A stretch of 64,000 bases of DNA from Ampullimonas aquatilis. Lineage in GTDB: Bacteria; Pseudomonadota; Gammaproteobacteria; Burkholderiales; Burkholderiaceae_D. The stretch lies in contig NZ_CP183834.1 of the NCBI RefSeq assembly GCF_049675895.1, positions 3,224,001 to 3,288,000 of the forward strand, written 5' to 3'. The notes under the pieces were generated by a model. The model was not told the origin of the DNA. It ran no database searches and saw only the letters and a list, made by a program, of their open reading frames with translations. The position numbers were made by a program, and so were the translations under genes. Below, one piece after another: positions 51,637-60,333 of this stretch (the first letter of the stretch is position 1; each line of letters starts with the position of its first letter).

Positions 51637-53778
51637 TTACTCTGCTGTCAGCAGGGTTTTCAACGCGGCAAACTCTTTATCAAAATCCAGTGTTTTACGT
51701 TGCGAACTCATGGCCATCAGCAATTGCGTACCGCCAGTGCTGTCCGGCTTGAGCCAGACCCAGACGCGCCGCTCGCGCACATAAAACATCGAAAACACAC
51801 CCAGCACCAGCAACAGACAACCCAGGTAAACAATTTTTTTACCAGGCGAACGGGTAATCTGAAACACACTCGCCTTGACCTCTTCAAACGCCTTGAGTTG
51901 CAACAGCAGCGGGGCTTCGTAAAAATAACTATCAGACAGCGCATTGATGGCGCTCTGCAAAAACCGGCCATTGTCTTCATTGCCTTCCGCTGCGGGCAAG
52001 CCAGCATTGCTGCGCGCCACCTGCCAAAGCTCCCAGGCTGCACCGGATAAAATTTTGAGAAAAATATCCGCGGCCCGTTGCTGTTCATCCTTGCTCGCCG
52101 TTTTTTCAATAAAGCGCGCCATGGATTGATAGCCGCCCTTGCCCTGGCTGCCATCGGCCTGCACACCGGCAAACAGATCCAGCGTTTTCAGCGCGCTGGC
52201 CTTGAGTTGTTTGCTCAGCTCAGGTTTTTCACCCGCCATGGCATTGTCGGCAAAACGCTGCGCCGCCTTATCGCGCAATTGCGGATTGGCCATCGCCGCT
52301 CTGAATAGCAGCCATTGCTGCAAACTGTCGTCCTGGTCGGCGGGAATCCGCAAAAAACGAAATTGTTCGGCCGGACTGTCGCGCATGCCCAGTAAAAACA
52401 CACGCTGCTGATCAATAGTAGCGGGCAGCATATAGTTGTTGAATTCACGCGCCTGGCCGGCCTTGTCACGCAGCTTGTACTGCACCGATGGACCGACATT
52501 GCGTAATTCGCGCACGCTTTGCGTCTTGGTACCCGAGCCCAAATGACTGTCCAGAGTGCTTTCAAACAGGCTGATCTTGCTCTCGCCCTTGGGTTGCGCC
52601 ACTGCTCGGGCGTCATTTTCCTGGGCGACGTTTTCTACGTTGAAAGGCCGAAAGCCCGTGAATTCAAGCGTGTAGGACTGCTGCACGGCCTTGGCCTGAT
52701 CAGCACCGGTAATAGTCTGCCAGCGATTTTCCACTTCACCGAGTTGCCCATTGCCACCAATATCACCCTTGATTTCAAAGCTGTACGGTGTGCTGCCCTG
52801 CATGGGGAAAGCCGCGAGTGTGAGGTGACTGCCACCATCTTCAAAACTGGATTGGTAAATGGCCATGCCCTGGTAAATCAACGGCTCATTGACTTTGACA
52901 GTGGCTGAGGTGACCTTACCGGTATCGTGATCTGTCACTTCGACTTCACTGGCAAACAGCTTGGGCATGCCGGTGGAATAGTGTTCAATGATGAATTTAT
53001 TGAGCTTGATGGTAAATGGCAAATCCTGGATCAACACACCATCCTGATAATTGATGACGGCCGTATTGACCGTACCACCTTCGGCAACCAGCGCATTGCC
53101 GCGAAAACTCGGGTTGCTCAATGGCAAACGATGTTTTTCAGGAATCTGGCTGATCACCGCATTGGATTTGAATGCCTGTTTATCGCCCAGCCACATCTCG
53201 GCACGAATAAACAGGTCACCATCCAGCAAACCACCCAGGCAGATGATCACGATCGCACAATGGGCAAAAATATAACCCAGCTTATTGGCAGCACCTCGTT
53301 TAGCCGTCAGTAACAAGGCCGACCCATGCTCAACTGCCTTGAGCCGGTAACCTTCTTTGAGCAACACATCGGCTTTGCTACGCGCCACAGTTTCAAGCGC
53401 ACCGGATAGCGTCACTTCGGCATGATGATGAAAGGCACGCAGACCGTTTTCCTGGATTTTGTCTTTCCACGAACGCATGTCAGCCAGCATTTTGGGGGAA
53501 TTGCGAATCACACAGAGTGAAGTCGACGTCACCAGAAACGCCAGAATCAGTACAAACCACCAGGCGCTGTAAACAGTATAAAACGAGAGTTTGTTAAAAA
53601 CCTCAAACCAGAAAGGACCAAACTGATTGATGTAATTATTTTGCGGCTCGTTTTGTTTGACGATGGTGCCAATCACACTGGCAATGGCAATCACACTTAA
53701 CAGGCTGATTGCAAAGCGCATGGAACTGAGCAGTTCCAACAGAATGGAAGGAATAGAGCGCGAAGCTGGTCGGATCAT
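51637..53778 (-). CDS. resB: cytochrome c biogenesis protein ResB (Ccs1)
   Basis: 713 aa from MIRPASRSIPSILLELLSSMRFAISLL; the ATG at 53778 is chosen because the frame upstream runs into the terminator hairpin at 53803-53831. Three N-terminal membrane helices, a large periplasmic domain (about residues 200-620) and one C-terminal helix (KIVYLGCLLLVLGVFSMFYV). Partner of CcsB in system II heme ligation. YINQFGPFWFEVFNKLSFYTVYSAWWF is the conserved ResB opening. It is typical for the beta subclass in length. Confidence 0.95.
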   Translation of the reverse strand: MIRPASRSIPSILLELLSSMRFAISLLSVIAIASVIGTIVKQNEPQNNYINQFGPFWFEVFNKLSFYTVYSAWWFVLILAFLVTSTSLCVIRNSPKMLADMRSWKDKIQENGLRAFHHHAEVTLSGALETVARSKADVLLKEGYRLKAVEHGSALLLTAKRGAANKLGYIFAHCAIVIICLGGLLDGDLFIRAEMWLGDKQAFKSNAVISQIPEKHRLPLSNPSFRGNALVAEGGTVNTAVINYQDGVLIQDLPFTIKLNKFIIEHYSTGMPKLFASEVEVTDHDTGKVTSATVKVNEPLIYQGMAIYQSSFEDGGSHLTLAAFPMQGSTPYSFEIKGDIGGNGQLGEVENRWQTITGADQAKAVQQSYTLEFTGFRPFNVENVAQENDARAVAQPKGESKISLFESTLDSHLGSGTKTQSVRELRNVGPSVQYKLRDKAGQAREFNNYMLPATIDQQRVFLLGMRDSPAEQFRFLRIPADQDDSLQQWLLFRAAMANPQLRDKAAQRFADNAMAGEKPELSKQLKASALKTLDLFAGVQADGSQGKGGYQSMARFIEKTASKDEQQRAADIFLKILSGAAWELWQVARSNAGLPAAEGNEDNGRFLQSAINALSDSYFYEAPLLLQLKAFEEVKASVFQITRSPGKKIVYLGCLLLVLGVFSMFYVRERRVWVWLKPDSTGGTQLLMAMSSQRKTLDFDKEFAALKTLLTAE

Positions 53779-53802
53779 AGATAAGGTCAATTTAAAAAAC
53801 AA

Positions 53803-53831
53803 AGGGTGGCCGCTAATAGCAGAGCCACCCT
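53803..53831 (-). terminator. terminator between cytochrome c4 and resB
   Basis: The 8-bp stem AGGGTGGC/GCCACCCT with a 13-nt loop is followed on the minus strand by TTTGTTTTTT. It implies that abundant cytochrome c4 mRNA is largely separate from resB-ccsB. Confidence 0.8.
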
Positions 53832-53898
53832 CTCTGTCAACAACGCCTGATTTTTATTGTGCGCTGGTTTACTGTTTGCGGCAGTGATGCCGCCATGA

Positions 53899-54552
53899 TC
53901 AACGCATGCCGGCGATATAGTCGGCAACCGCCTTGATTTCCTTATCGGACAACCGTGCCGAAATACCTAACATTTGCGGGCTGTTTTTGCGGGTACCAGC
54001 ACGAAATCCAACTAATTGGGATTCCGTGTAATCAGCATGCTGGCCTGACAGGCGCGGGTACTGGGCAGGAATACCCGCACCGTTAGGGCTGTGGCAACCG
54101 GCACAGGCTGGTACATTTTTCTCGGCAATACCACCACGATAGATCTTCTGACCCAGACTGACGGTTTCTTTGTTTTTGGCTGCACCGGGCTTGGCTTCCT
54201 GGCTGGAAAGATAAGCAGCAACATTTTTCATGTCGTCATCTGACAAGGTACTGGCAAAACCGGCCATGACAGCATTGGCGCGCTCGGCTTCTTTGGCACC
54301 GGCTTTGGTTTTGAAGTTGCTCAGTTGTTTGACCAGATATTCTGGATGCTGACCAGCCAGACGTGGGTAAGTTGGGCTGGTGCTGTTACCGTCAGCGCCA
54401 TGACAAGAAGCACAGACCTGGGTCACGATGGCCTGACCTTTGGCAGTATCGGGCTTGGCGGTTTTGGCTGCTTCATTAGCCAAAGCCTGACCGGCAAAAA
54501 GACTGATTGCGAGGGCGCCGATGGCGGCAAACTGATGAAATGCTGGTTTCAT
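53899..54552 (-). CDS. cytochrome c4, di-heme
   Basis: 217 aa. Periplasmic electron carrier between the bc1 complex and terminal oxidases. The signal peptide ends at GQALANE. Two heme sites, CASCHGADGNS (about residue 47) and CAGCHSPNGAG (about 150), sit in two similar domains, each with a distal Met region (NAVMAGFASTLSDDDMKNVAAYL and MLGISARLSDKEIKAVADYI). AGGAAC lies upstream of the ATG. It is next to the system II maturation genes that attach its hemes. Confidence 0.95.
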   Translation of the reverse strand: MKPAFHQFAAIGALAISLFAGQALANEAAKTAKPDTAKGQAIVTQVCASCHGADGNSTSPTYPRLAGQHPEYLVKQLSNFKTKAGAKEAERANAVMAGFASTLSDDDMKNVAAYLSSQEAKPGAAKNKETVSLGQKIYRGGIAEKNVPACAGCHSPNGAGIPAQYPRLSGQHADYTESQLVGFRAGTRKNSPQMLGISARLSDKEIKAVADYIAGMR

Positions 54553-54733
54553 TGCGATGTTCCTGCTCGTTTTTTTATGAAAAGCGTGACATGCTGATTG
54601 GCATGCCCTGTGGGGATACAGCCTCTAACAAATAACTCGCTATTGTACAATAAGCCCTGTCTGTTTTATTGCAGTTTTTTCTGGCTTTATTAACTCGCCA
54701 GTCTCTCACCCCTTCCCCACCATTCCAGCATCC

Positions 54734-55414
54734 ATGTCGATTCTTCAGCAAACCAGTTTTTTTACGACCGTTAACCATCTGAAAGACTTGCCTGAGCTGG
54801 GTTTGCCTGAGGTTGCCTTTGCCGGACGCTCCAACGCGGGTAAATCCACCGCCATCAATACCTTGTGTCAGCAAAGAAAGCTGGCCTTTGCCAGTAAGAC
54901 GCCCGGCCGCACCCAGCATCTGAACTATTTTGCCGTACAAAAAAAGGAAACCCAGTTTGGTTTTCTGGTCGACTTGCCTGGCTATGGTTACGCCCAGGTA
55001 CCCGGTGAGGCGCGCCTGCATTGGGATAAACTGCTGGGTACTTACATCAAGGAACGGGAAGCACTCAAAGGCTTGATCATCATCATGGATGCGCGCCGCC
55101 CTTTCACCGATCTGGACCATCAACTGGTGGAATGGTATGCCCCAACTGGTGGACATATCCATGTAGTGCTGACCAAGTCCGACAAACTGAATCGCTCTGA
55201 ATGCCAGCAGGCACTCAATACCACCCGCGCCATTTTAAAAAGTTATCGGATTGCGGAACGGGAAGTCGAGTACACCGCTCAACTGTTTTCCAGCCTGAAG
55301 CTGACCGGCATTGAAGAAGCTACCACTGTGTTGGAAAAATGGCTCAACATTCCCGAAGAATTGCGTAGTGAACCAGTTAAACCAATTGCCAAAACCGTCG
55401 TCAAAAAAACATAA
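54734..55414 (+). CDS. engB: ribosome biogenesis GTPase YihA/EngB
   Basis: 226 aa. Essential GTPase for 50S assembly. G1 FAGRSNAGKSTAIN (about residues 31-44), G3 FLVDLPGYGYAQVP (about 77-90), G4 VVLTKSDKLNR (about 146-156) are intact. The C-terminal 20 residues (RSEPVKPIAKTVVKKT) form a basic tail. It is divergent from cytochrome c4, as in many betaproteobacteria. No ribosome binding site is obvious before the ATG. Confidence 0.96.
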   Translation: MSILQQTSFFTTVNHLKDLPELGLPEVAFAGRSNAGKSTAINTLCQQRKLAFASKTPGRTQHLNYFAVQKKETQFGFLVDLPGYGYAQVPGEARLHWDKLLGTYIKEREALKGLIIIMDARRPFTDLDHQLVEWYAPTGGHIHVVLTKSDKLNRSECQQALNTTRAILKSYRIAEREVEYTAQLFSSLKLTGIEEATTVLEKWLNIPEELRSEPVKPIAKTVVKKT

Positions 55415-55540
55415 AAAAAACCCCAACGAAAGGGGATATCGTCGGGGTGGTCTTAAAAAGCCTTGAGTCAAGGCATCCCGCTCAGGGAGGAGAAGCGGGA
55501 GATGCGCATGCATCGCATACAACATCTATAGCTATGAGCG
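55410..55540 (-). ncRNA. candidate C-rich-loop small RNA between engB and hemB
   Basis: Read on the minus strand, the region folds into successive hairpins: GATGC-ATGC-GCATC (55501-55514), CCCGCT/AGCGGG with an 11-nt loop containing CTCCTCCC (55477-55499), GCCTTG-ACT-CAAGGC (55460-55474), and finally a 9-10-bp hairpin (55420-55448) with a T8 tail, a strong terminator. One pair in this last stem is G-U only on the minus strand, which points to minus-strand transcription. The loop can pair with Shine-Dalgarno sequences. The 5' end is not defined and no promoter is certain. Confidence 0.6.
55420..55448 (-). terminator. minus-strand terminator of the candidate small RNA
   Basis: On the minus strand, ACCCCGACGA pairs with TCGTTGGGGT (one G-U) around a loop ATATCCCCT, followed by eight T that run into the engB stop codon. 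On the plus strand the stem has an A-C mismatch and no T-run, so it is not the engB terminator. Confidence 0.75.
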
Positions 55541-55604
55541 GCCTTCTAGGCTAAAGTTCAGAGCGTTAGCAAAATTTTTGTAATCAGCCCCATCAATTAA
55601 ATTT

Positions 55605-56627
55605 ATGAGCGCCGCCCCCTCCCGTTTATCACCCAACGCTGGCTTTCCCATACAACGTCCACGCCGCATGCGTCGCGATGATTTTTCGCGTCGCCTGATG
55701 CGTGAAAATCATTTGCGCACCGATGATCTGATCTACCCCGTGTTTGTACTGGACGGACAAAACCGCACGGAAGCGGTTGCCTCCATGCCGGGCGTATCAC
55801 GTTATTCATTGGATCAGTTGTTACCTGTCGCTGAAGAATGTCTCAACCTGGGTGTGCCGGTATTGGCACTCTTTCCAGTGATTGATACCCAGCTCAAAAG
55901 TCTTGATGGCCAGGAAGCCACCAACCCGGATGGTCTGGTACCACGGGTAGTGCGTGCGCTGAAAGAACGCTTTCCAGAACTGGGCATTCTGACTGATATC
56001 GCGCTTGACCCTTACACCTCGCATGGGCAGGATGGTGTGATTGATGAATCGGGCTATGTGATCAATGATGTCACCCTGGCTATTCTGACGCAACAGGCAC
56101 TGGTCCATGCGCAAGCCGGTGTCGATGTGGTGGCGCCGTCGGACATGATGGATGGCCGGATTGGCAAGATCCGTGAAGCACTGGAAGCGGGTGGTCATAT
56201 ACATACCCGCATCATGGCGTATTCGGCCAAGTATGCTTCTGCATTTTATGGCCCGTTTCGTGATGCCGTTGGTTCTGCCGCCAACCTGGGCAAAGGCAAC
56301 AAGATGACTTACCAGATGGACCCTGCCAATAGCAATGAGGCACTGCGTGAAGTGGCACTGGATATTGCCGAAGGTGCCGACATGGTGATGGTCAAACCGG
56401 GGATGCCATATCTGGATATTTTGCGACGGGTCAAAGATGAATTTCATATGCCCACCTATGTGTATCAGGTCAGTGGTGAATACGCGATGATCAAGGCTGC
56501 CGCGCAAAATGGCTGGCTGGATCATGACAAGGTGATGATGGAATCATTGTTGGCCTTTAAACGTGCTGGTGCCGATGGGATTCTGACCTACTTTGCGCTG
56601 GCGGCTGCCAAATTGCTCAAGGCTTGA
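55605..56627 (+). CDS. hemB: delta-aminolevulinic acid dehydratase (porphobilinogen synthase)
   Basis: 340 aa. Joins two 5-aminolevulinate molecules to porphobilinogen in heme synthesis. The two active-site lysines lie in MAYSAKYASAFYGPFRDA (about residue 206) and MVMVKPGMPYLDI (about 260). The metal region is DIALDPYTSHGQDG, lacking the triple-Cys of zinc-dependent enzymes, so it should be the magnesium type. It is near cytochrome c maturation genes, which consume heme. The ATG lacks a ribosome binding site. Confidence 0.97.
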   Translation: MSAAPSRLSPNAGFPIQRPRRMRRDDFSRRLMRENHLRTDDLIYPVFVLDGQNRTEAVASMPGVSRYSLDQLLPVAEECLNLGVPVLALFPVIDTQLKSLDGQEATNPDGLVPRVVRALKERFPELGILTDIALDPYTSHGQDGVIDESGYVINDVTLAILTQQALVHAQAGVDVVAPSDMMDGRIGKIREALEAGGHIHTRIMAYSAKYASAFYGPFRDAVGSAANLGKGNKMTYQMDPANSNEALREVALDIAEGADMVMVKPGMPYLDILRRVKDEFHMPTYVYQVSGEYAMIKAAAQNGWLDHDKVMMESLLAFKRAGADGILTYFALAAAKLLKA

Positions 56628-56737
56628 TGGACACCTGGCATCATTGATTTCGACCGTTTCTTCGCATCACTTAATTTGCGCATAAGCTGCTCAAAAGCTG
56701 CATCTAAGCGACACATAAAGACACACAAGCAGCACCT

Positions 56738-57883
56738 ATGGACACCATACTGATTACCGAATCACAAGTGCAATTACTCGATGGCCCGGCCTTGCCGGTG
56801 CATTGGGCCAATCATGGCTTTGTCTGGTTTGATGCGCTGCTCACTGAAGTGGCGGCCAATCCCGAAGCCTGGCGCGACGAGGTGGAGCGCATCACCGGTA
56901 TTCGGATTTATGATCTGCATTTGATTGATGCGACCAATCCTGCGCACCGTTCATATTTTGAGGCAACGCAGGATTATCAGATGGTGATTTTTCGCAAGCT
57001 GGCACCGGGTGAAAATCCACCGCTGGTGGAGCTGGATGATGGCCGTACCAGCAAAAAATCTCGACCACGGGCATTGCAGGAAATCATCACCCGTCCGATC
57101 ACCTTTTTCATTTTTGATCAGGCCTTGGTGACGGTGCGGAGCGGCTTTTCCAAAACCGTGGAGCAAGTCCGAACGCGTCTGTTTGAATACAAGCAGCGCG
57201 ATGAAAATAGCCGTGACAACAAGACCGGCCAAGTCATGCAACGGCCACCGGCACGCCCCGAAGAATTGATGTTGCGCATGCTCAACGCGATGGTTGATCG
57301 TTATCTTGAATTACGGCAGCCACTCACCAATCAACTGGATCGTTGGCAACGTGAATTGCTGGATCCACGACGCAGTTTCAATAACTGGATGGCGCTGCTG
57401 GAAGCACGCATGGAATTGCGCAAACTGGAGAATCTGAGCGAAGAACAGCATGATGCTCTGCAGGAAATGCGTGATCATTTTGTGGAAAATGCGGATACCG
57501 ATGGTGACCCCAAACTGGCCCTGCGCCATGATATGCAACTGGTGCGGATTCATGATGTGATGGAACACACTCATCGCGTACTCAACCACGCACGACGCAT
57601 GGAAGAGTCGATTGAATCGGCGGTGCAATTACACTTTTCGGCCATGGCTCATCGCACCAATGAAATCGTACGTTTGCTGACGGTGATTACTGCGATCTTT
57701 GCGCCATTGACTTTGATTACTGGTATTTTCGGGATGAACTTTGAAGTCATGCCGCTACTGAAACAATCGTGGGGCTTTTGGCTGACGATGGGCGTAATGG
57801 GTTTGATTGCTGGCGTTTTGATTATTTATTTCCGTAACCGACGGATTCTTGAATCACAACGACGCCTTGAACCGCACGACTAA
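56738..57883 (+). CDS. CorA family divalent metal transporter
   Basis: 381 aa. Inner membrane channel for magnesium or a related divalent cation. A large cytosolic N-terminal domain (about residues 1-315) with long helices (MLRMLNAMVDRYLELRQPL, MRDHFVENADTDGD) precedes two C-terminal membrane helices. The family GMN selectivity motif is IFGMNFEVMPLL (about 330), with the second helix FWLTMGVMGLIAGVLIIYF. Export of zinc (ZntB-like) is an alternative within the family. Confidence 0.92.
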   Translation: MDTILITESQVQLLDGPALPVHWANHGFVWFDALLTEVAANPEAWRDEVERITGIRIYDLHLIDATNPAHRSYFEATQDYQMVIFRKLAPGENPPLVELDDGRTSKKSRPRALQEIITRPITFFIFDQALVTVRSGFSKTVEQVRTRLFEYKQRDENSRDNKTGQVMQRPPARPEELMLRMLNAMVDRYLELRQPLTNQLDRWQRELLDPRRSFNNWMALLEARMELRKLENLSEEQHDALQEMRDHFVENADTDGDPKLALRHDMQLVRIHDVMEHTHRVLNHARRMEESIESAVQLHFSAMAHRTNEIVRLLTVITAIFAPLTLITGIFGMNFEVMPLLKQSWGFWLTMGVMGLIAGVLIIYFRNRRILESQRRLEPHD

Positions 57884-57946
57884 ATATTGAAATTTTCAAT
57901 AAGTCTTATGCATATAAAAAACCAATGACTGACCTCTGCTATCCAG

Positions 57947-58270
57947 CTATTGGGGTTGGGTTGACTGTGTCAGCCATTGCAAATAAGCGGGCAAACCCTG
58001 GCTGATTGGTAGGGCAATAATTTCCGGCACCTGATAAGGATGCAATGACACAATGATCTGCTCAAGCTGAACATAACAAGCTTGAGTGGTCTTGATGAGC
58101 AGAGGCCATTCTTCGGCAGCTTCCAGCTTGCCCTCCCACACATAGCGCGACGTTACCGGTGGCATGATGCTGACACATGCTGCGACTCGTGCATTGAGCA
58201 AGGCTTCGCTAATGGTTTGCGCGGTGCCGAGATCCGGCGTTTGAGTCATGACAAGTAAGTATTGCGACAT
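57947..58270 (-). CDS. cutA: divalent-cation tolerance protein CutA
   Basis: 107 aa from MSQYLLVMTQTPDLG, with GGAGCCGTC before the ATG. Trimeric small protein of the PII-like fold linked to copper tolerance. The family core RVAACVSIMPPVTSRYVWEGKLEAAEEW (about residues 23-50) and LIKTTQACYVQLEQIIVSLHPYQVPEIIALPI are complete. It is convergent with corA. Confidence 0.96.
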   Translation of the reverse strand: MSQYLLVMTQTPDLGTAQTISEALLNARVAACVSIMPPVTSRYVWEGKLEAAEEWPLLIKTTQACYVQLEQIIVSLHPYQVPEIIALPISQGLPAYLQWLTQSTQPQ

Positions 58271-58318
58271 GACGGCTCCATTTATTGACAAGTTATGGCA
58301 GTTAAAACTGTAGCTCGA

Positions 58319-59101
58319 TCATTGCAACAAACGTCGACGCGTCAATGCCACAGCCAAGTAAAAACCGCCCAGACCATAAGCCAGCAAAATACAGATCGGG
58401 CCAATTACGGCATCTGGAAAATGTCCCAGCACCAGTGGCCGAATCAGATCTATCGCCGCTTTGAGCGGCAAGTATTGTGCAACTGTTTGCAACCAGCCAG
58501 GGAGCTGCGAAATCGGAAAAAACACGCCTGATAAAAACATCATGGGTGTCATCACTAGCGTGATGTAGTAAGAGAAAAAATCGTAGCCACGTGCAATGGC
58601 GTTGATCACCAAACCCATCCCGGCAAAGGTCAGCCCGACCAGGACGAATAAGGGCAGCGTCAGCAGCAAGGTGGGCGCACGGCTGATGTTCAGCACCACG
58701 AGTACCAACAAGATGGCGCAACCGCTCATGACCGATTTAGTGGCCGCCCAGACCCATTCAGCGGTGACGATGTCATCCAGATCAAGCGGAGCATTGAGCA
58801 GGGAATCCCAGGTACGTTGTGCATGCATCCGTGAGAAAGTGGAATAGAGCGTTTCAAAGGTAGCCGAATTCATGATGCTGGTACAGATATAACCCGAAGC
58901 CAGAAAGCGCACATAGGGTTCACCTTGAATGCTGGGCAAAATGGCACCCAGGCCATAGCCAAAGGCGACCAGTGAAATCAGTGGCTCAGCTACATTGGCC
59001 AAGACACTCGGCCAAGCCAGTTTTTTCCAGACCAGCAGGTTGCGCTGCCATACCGGGATAAACCGTAACGAGACACCGGGTAATCGCCAAAAACCTTGCA
59101 T
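58319..59101 (-). CDS. ABC-2 type transporter permease (NodJ-like)
   Basis: 260 aa from MQGFWRLPG; the ATG at 59101 has a GGAG site 7 nt upstream, unlike the longer alternative. Six membrane helices of the ABC-2 export type (AWPSVLANVAEPLISLVAFGYGLG, ILLVLVVLNISRAPTLLLTLPLFVL, YDFFSYYITLVMTPMMFLSGVFFPISQLP). It forms an exporter with the ATPase encoded just upstream. The substrate is unknown; NodIJ relatives export oligosaccharides, many others export drugs. Confidence 0.9.
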   Translation of the reverse strand: MQGFWRLPGVSLRFIPVWQRNLLVWKKLAWPSVLANVAEPLISLVAFGYGLGAILPSIQGEPYVRFLASGYICTSIMNSATFETLYSTFSRMHAQRTWDSLLNAPLDLDDIVTAEWVWAATKSVMSGCAILLVLVVLNISRAPTLLLTLPLFVLVGLTFAGMGLVINAIARGYDFFSYYITLVMTPMMFLSGVFFPISQLPGWLQTVAQYLPLKAAIDLIRPLVLGHFPDAVIGPICILLAYGLGGFYLAVALTRRRLLQ

Positions 59102-59128
59102 TTCGTACTCCAATCCTCATACTAATGA

Positions 59129-59202
59129 AGAGTTTGTGTTTAATCTGGTTGCTTAAGTGCGTATTTATTAGGCTAATTTTTTTACTCACCAGGAGTATAT
59201 TT
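59129..59202 (-). repeat. dispersed 74-bp element, copy H (inside the ABC operon)
   Basis: On the minus strand: AAATATACTCC at 1-11, GTA at 18-20, AAAAAAATTAGCC, GCACTTAAG at 43-51 and the degenerate end AAACTCTTC at 68. It fills the 108-bp gap between ATPase and permease genes of the same transporter, so it is almost certainly transcribed. Confidence 0.85.
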
Positions 59203-59209
59203 ACTTACT

Positions 59210-60127
59210 CTAATCACGAATATCCCGACCCGTCAGTTTAAGAAAAAGATCTTCCAAATTAGCCGGGCGATTGAGATAACGCAACTGCGGCCAATTGACC
59301 AATTGCGCCAGTAAGGCAGCGGGCTCATGCAAATAACAAAAGGCTGTTTCACCACTGAGCTCAATGCGTTGTGCCAGATTGCGAGCGCACTGCTCGACAA
59401 ACTGACGCACTTCTTCGCCATAAACTTCCACGACAACGGGTTCGATATATTCTGCAATCAGAGTGTGTGGGACACCTTCAGCAATCAATTTACCCTGATC
59501 CATGACCGCCAGGCGAGTGCAAAGTCGTTCGGCTTCATCCATAAAGTGCGTGGTCAACAGGATGGTCTTGCCATTGGCCAGCAAGGCCTTCAGACGGGCC
59601 CATATCAGGTGCCGCGCCTGCGGATCAAGTCCGGTTGTCGGCTCATCCAGCAAGATCAGATCAGGATTATTGATGAGGGCACGTGCCAGGGTAAGACGAC
59701 GCTTCATACCGCCCGATAACTCACCGATATGTGCATCACGCTTGCTTTCCAGACTGGCAAATTGCAGTAGCTCTTCAATACGCCCGACCAACACCTTGCC
59801 GGACAGACCGAAATAACGTCCATAAACCAGCAGATTTTCGGCGACTGTAAAATCAGGATCCAAGGTATCCATTTGCGGCACCACGCCGATCTTCATACGC
59901 GCTTCACGCGCATGACCCAGAATTGATTGGCCATTGACCAACAGTTCACCCGCATCAGGCTCAATCAAACCCAGGAGCAAACGTAATGTAGTGGTCTTGC
60001 CAGCACCGTTTGGGCCGAGCAAGCCATAACATTCACCTTTGCGTATCGAAAGGTTCAAGCCATTGACAACATCAACGGTGCCATAGCGCTTGCGTAAAGA
60101 TTGAACGCTGACCATGACATCTTGCAT
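59210..60127 (-). CDS. ABC transporter ATP-binding protein (NodI-like)
   Basis: 305 aa. Walker A GLLGPNGAGKTTTLR (about residues 36-50), Q-loop VVPQMDTLD, signature ELSGGMKRRLTLARAL (about 138), Walker B LILLDEPTTGLDP, H-loop LLTTHFMDEAERLC. The C-terminal 80 residues are the extension typical of NodI/DrrA-type exporters. AGGAGTC precedes the ATG. It pairs with the permease gene downstream, separated by element copy H. Confidence 0.94.
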   Translation of the reverse strand: MQDVMVSVQSLRKRYGTVDVVNGLNLSIRKGECYGLLGPNGAGKTTTLRLLLGLIEPDAGELLVNGQSILGHAREARMKIGVVPQMDTLDPDFTVAENLLVYGRYFGLSGKVLVGRIEELLQFASLESKRDAHIGELSGGMKRRLTLARALINNPDLILLDEPTTGLDPQARHLIWARLKALLANGKTILLTTHFMDEAERLCTRLAVMDQGKLIAEGVPHTLIAEYIEPVVVEVYGEEVRQFVEQCARNLAQRIELSGETAFCYLHEPAALLAQLVNWPQLRYLNRPANLEDLFLKLTGRDIRD

Positions 60128-60291
60128 GACTGACTCCTGTACAAAATTGATGACTTATAGACAAAACGATCGAAGTACACAACAAAACCGGTGATTATTG
60201 AAAGGCCTGACAGTCATGCAAACAATTGGCCAAGCTTGGATTTGATTCATTAATTCAATGACAAAAGTAATAATAAAATCGCAGACGAAAA

Positions 60292-60315
60292 AAAAGCCAG
60301 GCGAACCTGGCTTTT
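60292..60315 (-). terminator. terminator after rplQ (end of alpha operon)
   Basis: AAAAGCCAGG-CGAA-CCTGGCTTTT; the minus-strand T-run extends to eight T. It begins about 20 bp beyond the rplQ stop codon and ends the ribosomal protein operon. Confidence 0.92.
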
Positions 60316-60333
60316 AATTGTGTCACAAGACAA

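Noticed and set aside
55235..55525. 96-codon minus-strand frame across the engB end and the hairpin region
   Set aside because: It overlaps engB and the terminator T-run, and its residues simply translate the RNA hairpins. A structured RNA explains the sequence better.
57884..57946. AT-rich gap between corA and cutA resembling the element
   Set aside because: It is too short for a full copy and none of the fixed blocks are at the right distance.
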